This document shows, piece by piece, positions 17,201 to 23,077 of a stretch of 64,000 nucleotides of DNA. Source of the stretch: Ralstonia pickettii DTP0602 (GTDB lineage Bacteria > Pseudomonadota > Gammaproteobacteria > Burkholderiales > Burkholderiaceae); the NCBI GenBank assembly GCA_000471925.1, contig CP006667.1, forward strand, positions 2,108,001-2,172,000, in the 5' to 3' direction. Below the pieces are notes generated by a model. That model had not been told where the DNA came from. It saw only the letters and a list, made by a program, of their open reading frames with translations, and searched no databases. The number at the start of each line of letters is the position of its first letter. Position 1 is the stretch's first letter. The translations under genes and the position numbers were made by a program.

Positions 17201-19294
17201 ATGATCGCCGCTGGCAAACTGACGCAGATCGTCAGCGCCAATGAAGTGGCCGTGCCGGGGACGACAGATCCATTCTCGGCGACGGAATGCCTCTATTACG
17301 ATATCTGGGCGGAGGTCATCCAGCATTCGATTTCGTTTGCCGGCAACGCGACCCCCTACATAACGAACTACTCGTTCAATTATCAAGGCGAAGTCATCGA
17401 GATTGCGTATCCGGGTCCAACCGCGATGGCGGTGCAGTATGAGCTGGATTCGATCGGGCGTGTCGCGTCGATCGGCGTCGATGGCAACCGGTGCGTCGCG
17501 TACACCTATGACCAGAACGGAAAGGCCGCCACGGAAACGATGTATTCTTCCGCTGGTCAGCAAGTGGGGGCAACGCGAGCGCTGGAGTATGCGCCACCGG
17601 GATGGCTGTCAGACACCGCCGGCACGGCGTTCACGGAGACAACGGTTTATGCACCGGCGAACGAAGGGGCGCCCGGATACTTCGATGGCTCGCCGACCCA
17701 GATCATCACCGCACCGCGCGGTTCCCGCGGTCAAATCACGGCCAGCTACACCTACGATCCACAGGGACGTGTTCAATCGGCGCAGTTCAATGCAGGTACG
17801 GCAAACTCCTTCAACTACGACGCGAATGGCAATATCAAGCAGGTCGGGGCGGCCACCAACTCCTATCTGAGCGCGACGAAAGACCTGGTGCAGTCGACGC
17901 AGGCGCCTGGAAGCCAGCGGACGTACCGGTACGATCCCGCCGGCGAACTGAACGCCCGCATCTCCAGCGATACCCCGGCCGTCGGTCTTGCGCTCTCGTG
18001 GGATGGCTTCCGCGGCCTCCCGCTGCAAGCGGTGGTTGGCCCGGCTGGCACGCAATCGACCGTGAATGTCCGATATGGCCATCGCGGACGCCGTGTGCTG
18101 AAGACGGTCGCAGTGAACGGGAATGCGGCGAGCACGCTCTACTACCTGCGCGGTGCAGGCGACGATGCGCTGGTCGAAGTCAGTTCGTCGGGGGCAGTTA
18201 ATCAGTATGTCGTGGGACCCGCCGGGCTGGTTCACTTCCGGCAGGACGGCACGGAGTTTTTTGTATCGAGGGACCGGCTCGGCTCGGTTCGAGCGGTGCT
18301 GGATCCGTCGGCTAATCTTGTCACCGGACGCGACTACCTGCCGTATGGATTGGACAATGGCGCCGCCCTCGGCACCAATCCGGACATCCTGCGCTATCGG
18401 TATCTGGCCCGCGAACTGGAGGAGACTGGACTCTATGACTTCCGCGCCCGACTGTATGACGCGCTGCAGGCGCGGTTCATGTCGCCCGATCCGCAGCGGC
18501 AGTACCTCAGCCCCTACCTCTATGCGGGCAACAATCCCTTGCTGCTGTCGGACCCGAACGGTAGCTTCGCGTTTATACCGCTGATACTGGCTTTCCTCGC
18601 GGAGGCTGCGGAAATCATCGAGGCGATGACGGTGATCGGTGCCGGCGTCGGGCTCGTGACCGGTGTCGTGCAGGGCGCGGAAGCCATCGCGCAGAACGAT
18701 CTCAGTGGCGCGGAAGCAGCGGGGGTATTCTTTGGCTCCGTGGTGCTCAGTACCATCGGTGGCGGCCTGAGCGGTGGCGCGGGGGCGGTGACGGGTGCAC
18801 TGGTTGAGGGCGTCACGCTGGCCTCGGCCGCGGCGATCGCCGCGGGCGTCGTGACACAGGCCGCGCTTGCCTCCGCCCAGTCGGCCGCGCAAGCGGCACT
18901 GGTGGGTGACGATCCTGGCGACGCAGCCTGGAAAAACGCTATCGCCGGCGGAACATCGTTCCTTGCCGGCAGCCTGGTGACCGCGGGTGTCAGCACCGCG
19001 CTTGAACGAGCCGCTTTCGCGGCAACCTGGAAGGGGACCACCAAGAGCGTGATCACCGGGGCGACGTCCGGGGCGGCGGGGGGCGTGGTCGGCAGCAGCG
19101 TGACATCGGCGCTCAACGATGCGGATGCCAACGTCGCACTCTCCGACGTGTTGCAGGGCATTGCCTTTGGCGTACTGGGAGGCGTCTTTCCGGAAGTGGT
19201 CGCCTACAAGCTTGAAAAGCGGAACTTCCTTATCCAGCAACGGACACAGGCCGCACAACGGCTGGAGTCCAACATCGACCTCTACCCATTATGA
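11213..19294 (+). CDS. Giant RHS/YD-repeat protein with hydrophobic C-terminal domain
   Basis: 2693 residues. An N-terminal YD-type entry region (about 40-400) is followed by a beta-propeller-like segment of aromatic-rich strands (about 415-900), further strand-rich sequence, a carbohydrate-binding-like jelly-roll segment (about 1222-1362), a concanavalin-like segment (about 1450-1675) and classical YD repeats (about 1880-2440). The RHS core ends with the signature YDFRARLYDALQARFMSPDP and a DPNG at 2447-2450. RHS/TcC proteins fold into a hollow cocoon around their C-terminal part. Here that part (2451-2693) is unusually Gly/Ala/Val-rich with glycine-zipper-like stretches and no recognisable nuclease or deaminase. 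No immunity gene follows. There is no signal peptide. The start is the ATG 7 bases after the previous gene; a longer upstream frame overlaps that gene. The next gene overlaps by 4 bases. Confidence 0.85.
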   Translation: MSIETSANPIGVEEESTVPELRTFQTLDSSIGRISENVNLFRGDVTLSLALLTLANRGGLEVDVSLNYQSDILWEVSTWNLESPTSIVGLGWQLPYEMIQLDIHNSVSPFDDAYYLSSTDGSQSQLRLTSQTVDVWTFEAEDFDFSTIVYYPKKEIWKITDASGLTRIYGADVSAGDSPAALRNAIKWGGVDGNWTDSSVQLGQSNFPISWNLARVRNQWGDEIQFTYSQFPDDAIQIGGPGGNYFTRASYLTRITDPAGRIVTFNYAAKTYNDTIREYEAPHVSPNPAGPFAFQDRYETRFLDSIDVSQKTAGVVRDLFAIRLAYLVENLADPATPGDKRYLYKRYLAGITTVNADGKILPGLQFTYYDGSHAAGDNAAVHRGAIESITFPDGGVATYKYTWQPVSSTSLDCTMQSSDPNWIAGVPRFWFAPDYLVITYYDEVNSNKLTVAVYDWNGQWLVSKPVVTNLPYSLDLDSLQVVLQQENFTVSYRLTGAGTNGVLQTYAVRRAFGQYGRWEAVQLTMPDLLAPDASYQVVTGNGFVVAAAMGVSELYRYTWNPRSKQWVSNPLYISTVLAGEWTLGAANNFFTVCQYQPGAPLSLSFYYYDVATLAWNDNLPPLDSLPTYVWQKDLPKLSWSLSDTFATATFITSANSVQETFNYEVRIYPWDIRFQALPSPNPIVGTNIPASTLEPVAVSLADGSMIGNVGNLRRFDGISWNSGTLGQFGSGTDVAQFAFGDDLAVGISSVRGVIGVYNSYQGTFTQVSVAAGSGGPAAPTINAPYVTVRNLIYQQMPTGDLRLLNEQLPLDAVSISNLAPLFLAYGRADGSSFVWTMKNGVLAANPVQVQGSIFPSNDGAGTDLTGAFAFATFTGVSFNSPSSITLHRVLFQSYRGPMYSFVVSSVEVTDGMGVTSGSVFDYNTPGATGTVSPYGLSTQFSCVKAAMGTTQAGTAPFGYSIYRYFDGMSPHPDSDATLYSMLNGLLREVDGYDSRGNQVARTCRSWDVVRTAVNAATGATVNLIGGYVRMRQSMETIFDVNPMSLPAQPPLDVPTTLIYNDANGQPRTKQTQYYDGTLGQLVQVQESYTFAYEKYPALAAPEVNQIAPSVLKTVTVGNTVTQIEATTWSTANPGSTWAPYRRYRALSASATFTPDNWNNTTDPDPLAWRRMWQITARDRRGVIAEYIAADGRSNSVITDTSQELVLAVAGNASVTKQQVLSLGFEVYEDLTGWTLAGSASNLPGAIQADDSFTGSRALVMGGSGVANSSPLARTLTVTEAVGRQYVLTCWFKTPAGFGELPGVANWTITGTAAGTVTADVPDTEGAWQAFCVLFDLAANVSPQSIALTLTNTKAAAVKVDDLRFSPSRAGFTANVYSPSWLVTTASMESSSRTTRTVRGDFEELLAYVDAEESIGTITDSYLSRRGNLGRFSAVDPNARLTITPREFAFYQSFNIGDIFEGDWSSTAQAKWATGSGKLIHSAGARDSISYTGYPEAAAGINAFGASIRGTPSGAVTAATGIEISAGFQIAWSPQAAGWTLTDSASNTTVTASVRTLLDVSFATYAANLNASVLPTDFPSLFSAAGLPLAPLSTVTAVAANAQWRVSDSASALIYYLVRSPSDNTKIQVVAFPRQWTVVVVDKNIAFFADGGRVLSYRAPTAPERSFTLFATDAIGFDNALFFAGHEVQLSYLDGDARVRQELVVSGTQTAPNQWTAKATIYDALGRDAIHTQGATLTPTAATWGGYEADLASFDWPSMRITGLVKTDNPQSGDYPYWRTRYEDSPLGRKAELGLPGNDYAINPGNVPAHTARFYYGLNNGTLGYAAGKYTHATTVDPNGTTGVELTDERKSTVAKAVLTNPGAANPQWSATKQQFDAFANLVTATSPMGWSDTFTYDYLGNAITANRANEGQTRSMYDSAGRLRFQMDARGAAASSPYIKYWKYDALSRVFEEGCSIQTWPGTLPQHVNDQGFPAATPSNQYGYDFEVNEGNSPASMIAAGKLTQIVSANEVAVPGTTDPFSATECLYYDIWAEVIQHSISFAGNATPYITNYSFNYQGEVIEIAYPGPTAMAVQYELDSIGRVASIGVDGNRCVAYTYDQNGKAATETMYSSAGQQVGATRALEYAPPGWLSDTAGTAFTETTVYAPANEGAPGYFDGSPTQIITAPRGSRGQITASYTYDPQGRVQSAQFNAGTANSFNYDANGNIKQVGAATNSYLSATKDLVQSTQAPGSQRTYRYDPAGELNARISSDTPAVGLALSWDGFRGLPLQAVVGPAGTQSTVNVRYGHRGRRVLKTVAVNGNAASTLYYLRGAGDDALVEVSSSGAVNQYVVGPAGLVHFRQDGTEFFVSRDRLGSVRAVLDPSANLVTGRDYLPYGLDNGAALGTNPDILRYRYLARELEETGLYDFRARLYDALQARFMSPDPQRQYLSPYLYAGNNPLLLSDPNGSFAFIPLILAFLAEAAEIIEAMTVIGAGVGLVTGVVQGAEAIAQNDLSGAEAAGVFFGSVVLSTIGGGLSGGAGAVTGALVEGVTLASAAAIAAGVVTQAALASAQSAAQAALVGDDPGDAAWKNAIAGGTSFLAGSLVTAGVSTALERAAFAATWKGTTKSVITGATSGAAGGVVGSSVTSALNDADANVALSDVLQGIAFGVLGGVFPEVVAYKLEKRNFLIQQRTQAAQRLESNIDLYPL

Positions 19295-20226
19295 TCAGCG
19301 CCTGCGAGGCTGCCATCGACAGTGGCGTCGCCTTCCTGCGCGGACGGCAGCGCGAGTGGGGCGAGTTTGCCTGCCACAAGTTCACCAATGCGCAATTGCG
19401 CGGGGAGGGTCGCCTCGATTCCTCGCCGTTCGCCACGACGCTGGTGCTGCACGCGTTGAGCTTCGTCAGGCACGCCTCGATTGATGAGATGCGATCGAAG
19501 GCGATCGGCTTCCTGCTCGATGAACGGGAAGAGCCGGGCGTCTGGCGCTACTGGTCCTCCCGTAACGGCGCACCCATCGACCCCGATCTCGATGACACCT
19601 GCTGCGCTTCCTTTGCACTGAGGCAGGCGGGCGTCGACGCGCAAGGGCTGACGTCCAATGTCCGCTGCATTCTTGACAACCGCCATGGCAGCGGCCTGTT
19701 CAAGACGTGGCTGCGCAACGCCGACGCCGACAACGATGTCGACGGCGCGGTGAATGCGAATGTCCTGCTGTATCTCGGCGAACGTCAGGAGACGATGGCG
19801 GCGCGCGATATCGTCATCGAAGCCATCCTTGCGGATCGCGAAGATGAGGCATCGTGGTACTACACCAGCCCCTTGGCCCTCTACTACATGGTGTCCAGGG
19901 CATGCTTCCACGGCGTGACGGGCTTCCGCACATGCCGTGATGCGGTGATTGAAAAGACAAGGGTCTACGCGCGCGGTGCCTCCCAACAGCCGATGTCCGT
20001 AGCGCTTGCACTCTGCATCCTGGCGAACTACGGCGTGCCGGACGGGGGTATCGCGGCAGGTATCGGATTGCTCCTCCAGCAGCAAGACAAAAAGGGCGCA
20101 TGGGCGAGATCGGCATTCTACAGAGGGCCTGAACCACCGGTAGCGCATTCGGTCTGGTGGGGCTCGGAAGAACTCAGCACGGCGCTGTGCGTCGAGGCGC
20201 TTGCACGCTCGGCGGTGGCACGATGA
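19291..20226 (+). CDS. Small terpene-cyclase / prenyltransferase-repeat protein
   Basis: 311 residues of alpha-barrel repeats as in squalene-hopene cyclases, class II diterpene cyclases and prenyltransferase beta subunits. Asp99-Leu-Asp101-Asp102-Thr matches the DxDD protonation motif of class II cyclases, located where the barrel mouth is expected. Normal class II enzymes carry two barrels (500-700 residues), while this is a single barrel. It could be a stand-alone protonation-initiated cyclase or a non-catalytic relative. Its ATG overlaps the RHS stop by 4 bases (ATGA), which implies coupled translation. It overlaps the acyltransferase gene the same way. Confidence 0.65.
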   Translation: MISACEAAIDSGVAFLRGRQREWGEFACHKFTNAQLRGEGRLDSSPFATTLVLHALSFVRHASIDEMRSKAIGFLLDEREEPGVWRYWSSRNGAPIDPDLDDTCCASFALRQAGVDAQGLTSNVRCILDNRHGSGLFKTWLRNADADNDVDGAVNANVLLYLGERQETMAARDIVIEAILADREDEASWYYTSPLALYYMVSRACFHGVTGFRTCRDAVIEKTRVYARGASQQPMSVALALCILANYGVPDGGIAAGIGLLLQQQDKKGAWARSAFYRGPEPPVAHSVWWGSEELSTALCVEALARSAVAR

Positions 20227-21104
20227 CACGCACGGTGATTGCGTTCTCGGGATGCACGCCAATTCGGCGGGAGCCGATGCGATCCCTGATGCAACGCGAA
20301 GCGCGCTTCGCCGAAACGCTCGCGCGGTGCGATTCGATTCTCGTGGAAGAAGCCGGTTGGAGCATGCGGAAACTGTGGGAGCGGGATGGCGAAGTGACTG
20401 ACCTGCCGAGAAATTTTCCGCTGATGGTCGCTTTCCAGATCGGCCTGTTTGAATTGCTGGTGCATCACGGTATCCGGCCCGATGCGGTGATCGGCATGAG
20501 TTGCGGCGAGGTATCCGCTGCCTATGCCACGGGCGCGATCGGACTTCGCGACGCGCTGCGAATCGCCGTGCATGGCGGGAAGTCGATGGAGCCCGTGGCC
20601 ACGCAATGCCGCATGGCCCTGGTCTGGCTGCCTGCCGCAGCGTGTCGCGCAATGACGGATCGAATCAGCATCGCGGCGATCATGGCGCCGGAACTCACGG
20701 TTATCTCCGGTTTGAAAGAGGACGTGATGTCTGTCAGTCATCGATTGGCGGAAAGACGTGTACCTGTCCATCCTCTTCCCCTGCCATGGGGCGTTCACAC
20801 GCCGCTGCTACCGCAGCGGCATCCGCCGTTCGAGGCATCTGTAGGGAAACTCGCCCCCGGTCCCGCACGATGCCAGGCGTTTTCGACTTCGGGGGGAGAT
20901 TGGACGTCATTTGATTTCGATGCCGCACGATGGTGGCGCATGTTTCGGGCGCCGGTGCTGTTCGCACCCGGAATTCGCGCGTTCGCCGAGCGAGGAATCA
21001 CGACATTCATAGAAGCGGGGCCGTCTTCGACGCTCGATTCGCTGTTGCCGCGATTGGGGGCATCGGCGGTTTCATTCACGGATGCGTTGGCGGTGGGCTC
21101 ATGA
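20223..21104 (+). CDS. Acyltransferase-domain (malonyl-CoA transacylase-like) protein
   Basis: 293 residues matching the AT/FabD fold. The nucleophile elbow reads GMSCGE with Ser93, in place of the usual GHSxGE. The partner His192 lies in VHTPLL, and the C-terminal FIEAGPSSTL matches the usual EIGP motif. The N-terminal GQGxQ motif of typical ATs is altered to SGCTP. The Ser-His dyad is therefore intact, but substrate-pocket residues are unusual. No ketosynthase or carrier protein is encoded nearby, so it may acylate a small molecule or a distant carrier. The start is fixed by the 4-base ATGA overlap with the cyclase-like gene. The longer ATG at 20157 would overlap by 70 bases. Confidence 0.75.
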   Translation: MTRTVIAFSGCTPIRREPMRSLMQREARFAETLARCDSILVEEAGWSMRKLWERDGEVTDLPRNFPLMVAFQIGLFELLVHHGIRPDAVIGMSCGEVSAAYATGAIGLRDALRIAVHGGKSMEPVATQCRMALVWLPAAACRAMTDRISIAAIMAPELTVISGLKEDVMSVSHRLAERRVPVHPLPLPWGVHTPLLPQRHPPFEASVGKLAPGPARCQAFSTSGGDWTSFDFDAARWWRMFRAPVLFAPGIRAFAERGITTFIEAGPSSTLDSLLPRLGASAVSFTDALAVGS

Positions 21105-22273
21105 TGACGGCGCAATCGCTTCGCACATTGCCCGCTCCTTACCGGGAGTACGCCAGGCTGCGGCGAGAGATGCCGGTCTTCCATGATGCTGAAGCCGACG
21201 TCTGGATCGTCAGCCGGTTTGATGATGTGCGGACCGTGCTGCGGGATCATCGGCATTTCAGCTCCTGTGTTCTCGGTCAGGACAGTTTTGAGATCCGGTC
21301 GCCAGCAGACGGCTCTATCCTGCCGAATGAGGAGACGCTCCTGGCATCCGATCCCCCTCGGCATGATGCATTGCGAATGCACGTCGGACGGCTGTTTGCA
21401 CCGAACCGGATTGCGGCGTGCGAGGCGGCTGCTTGTCGTGAACTGGATTGCGTTGTCGGGAAGCTTGTGCAGGGCGATCGATTCGAGATAGTGCAGGATG
21501 TCTGCAAACCGGTTGTCGCTGCCGTGATGGCCTCGGTCTTCGGCCTCGACACGCGCTGGCGTGCATGCGTCGCACAATGGCTGCAAGTCAGCGGCCAGTG
21601 CAATGCGCGTTCCCGGCCCGCATCGCTCAAGGCAAGGTTTGACGCCATGCTCGACGAGATATGGCGCGCCGCGGTGCATTGTCCCGATGCCGGCCTGGGT
21701 ACTTTCATGGCGGCCTGTCACCGTGGCGAAGTCGATGCTCGGCACGTACTGGACCTGACGGTTACGCTGTTGAAAGGCGGGGCGGATACGACGACTTACC
21801 TGGTCGGAAATGTTCTGGCGCTGCTGGCGGAGCAACCCTGCCTGGTGTCCGACATACGCCGCGATGCGGCGTTGATTCCCGCGCTGATCGAGGCATCGCT
21901 GCGGCGTGATTCGCCGGTGCAGCTGACGGTCCGGGTGACGACTGCCGAGGTTGAGCTGGCCGGACACCGCATTCCCGCAAACTCGCGCGTGATGCTGTTG
22001 CTCGGTTCCGCCAATCGCGACGAGGCAGTGTTCGGAAGCGAGGACGAAATTCATCTTGACCGGAGGGCGAAGTCCCATCTCGCCTTCGGGGCGGGTCCGC
22101 ATCGATGCCCGGGCGTGGCGCTGGCAAGGATGCAGGGCAGGGTGATTGTTCAGGCGCTGATGACACGGCTACCCGCTTTCAGGTTGGTGCCGGAGAATGC
22201 CCGGGAGGTTGAGCTCAGAGCCCTGCGTGGCTTCGATCGCATGGACGCGGAATTCCTGGCTTTGCCGCAGTAA
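21101..22273 (+). CDS. Cytochrome P450 with altered ExxR motif
   Basis: 390 residues, soluble bacterial class. The heme loop FGAGPHRCPG gives Cys336 as thiolate ligand. The I-helix reads GGADTT, with the oxygen-activating acid-alcohol pair present. The K-helix reads EASLRRDSPV: aligned on the conserved RxDSPV, the glutamate of ExxR is replaced by alanine, and a glutamate sits one position earlier. Length and order are otherwise normal. It would oxidise the product of the operon using ferredoxin and reductase from elsewhere, as neither is encoded here. The start overlaps the acyltransferase stop (ATGATGA); a second ATG follows immediately at 21104. It is the last gene of the operon. Confidence 0.88.
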   Translation: MMTAQSLRTLPAPYREYARLRREMPVFHDAEADVWIVSRFDDVRTVLRDHRHFSSCVLGQDSFEIRSPADGSILPNEETLLASDPPRHDALRMHVGRLFAPNRIAACEAAACRELDCVVGKLVQGDRFEIVQDVCKPVVAAVMASVFGLDTRWRACVAQWLQVSGQCNARSRPASLKARFDAMLDEIWRAAVHCPDAGLGTFMAACHRGEVDARHVLDLTVTLLKGGADTTTYLVGNVLALLAEQPCLVSDIRRDAALIPALIEASLRRDSPVQLTVRVTTAEVELAGHRIPANSRVMLLLGSANRDEAVFGSEDEIHLDRRAKSHLAFGAGPHRCPGVALARMQGRVIVQALMTRLPAFRLVPENAREVELRALRGFDRMDAEFLALPQ

Positions 22274-22285
22274 GCCCTTACTGCG
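22266..22285. terminator. Perfect hairpin at convergent gene ends
   Basis: CGCAGTAAG (22266-22274) pairs perfectly with CTTACTGCG (22277-22285), overlapping the P450 stop codon and lying just before the FecR-like gene end on the other strand. There is no T-run on either side, so it is a terminator-like or RNA-stabilising stem rather than a textbook intrinsic terminator. Confidence 0.5.
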
Positions 22286-22300
22286 ACACAACCCCTCTCA

Positions 22301-23077
22301 CTATCGTCCCACGGCTGCCGGCGGTCTCGTCGACGTGCCGCCGGCCGGTTCATACTGCGGCTTTCCCACAGAGCCTGAATCTGTCCGCGATCCCGGGCCA
22401 GGCCACAAATTGATGCTGAAGCCGACCGGCGCTGGACGCGGCTTCCACAGCCGCTGCTCGGCTTCGTCGGCCCAGCGCGACAGGACACGTGCGTCCACGC
22501 GCTGCGGCGCAGGCGGAGCGCGATTTCCTGTGGCTGAAAGCGCAAGGTTCTCTGTGAGCGCAACGGGCAACCATGCTCCACTGACACCCGGTGCACAGAG
22601 CACCCGACCTTGACGAACATAGACGGTGACGGCCCCGGGTGCCGCCGTCTGATAGCCGCCAATCCGGCGCACGCCGTATTCCGTGCCCTCTACTGATGCC
22701 GACACCTCGTTGGTCACCACTTGGCCGCCACCCTCCTTGAGTATGCTCTTGATCCTGGCAAAGAGTTCGCCAACAAACAGCGTGATGGAACCCAGCTGCA
22801 CTCGCGTTGCGCGATTGAGCATGACAGCGCTGCCATCGTCATAGTCGATGACCGCCTGGCCGCCAGCCGTGTCGATGCTGTCACCAGCGTAGACCTCCAT
22901 GCCTGGCGTATTGGCGATCTTCCCTTGGCCCGGGCGTTCTACGGTGACTTCCGGATCGGCATAGAGCAGTATCCCGGTCCGCGGCAGTCCCAGGGCACAA
23001 CCGGCAAGCAGGCTGACGGACAGCACGGTTGTGACGATAACAACAAGCGTGTTGGGACGCTGATCAGTTCCGGTCAT
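22301..23077 (-). CDS. FecR-domain lipoprotein
   Basis: 258 residues. The N-terminal hydrophobic segment ends in the lipobox LAGC with Cys27, so the mature protein is probably lipidated. Residues about 35-170 show the FecR beta-helical pattern (DSIDTAGGQAVIDYDDGS, then SASVEGTEYGVR). The C-terminus is Pro-rich and low complexity. FecR domains sense or relay envelope signals, and this type is often paired with CHASE2 proteins. It overlaps the upstream TIR-CHASE2 gene by 14 bases and has a strong GGAGGT site, so the two products should be made together, with this one at the membrane or in the periplasm. Confidence 0.78.
   Translation of the reverse strand: MTGTDQRPNTLVVIVTTVLSVSLLAGCALGLPRTGILLYADPEVTVERPGQGKIANTPGMEVYAGDSIDTAGGQAVIDYDDGSAVMLNRATRVQLGSITLFVGELFARIKSILKEGGGQVVTNEVSASVEGTEYGVRRIGGYQTAAPGAVTVYVRQGRVLCAPGVSGAWLPVALTENLALSATGNRAPPAPQRVDARVLSRWADEAEQRLWKPRPAPVGFSINLWPGPGSRTDSGSVGKPQYEPAGGTSTRPPAAVGR

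Noticed and set aside
17609..19258. 549-codon frame on the - strand
   Set aside because: Antisense to the RHS gene; Arg/His/Gly-rich with no recognisable fold.
19282..20652. 456-codon - strand frame opposite the cyclase-like and acyltransferase genes
   Set aside because: Shadow frame; Arg/Ser/His-rich and without a start site.
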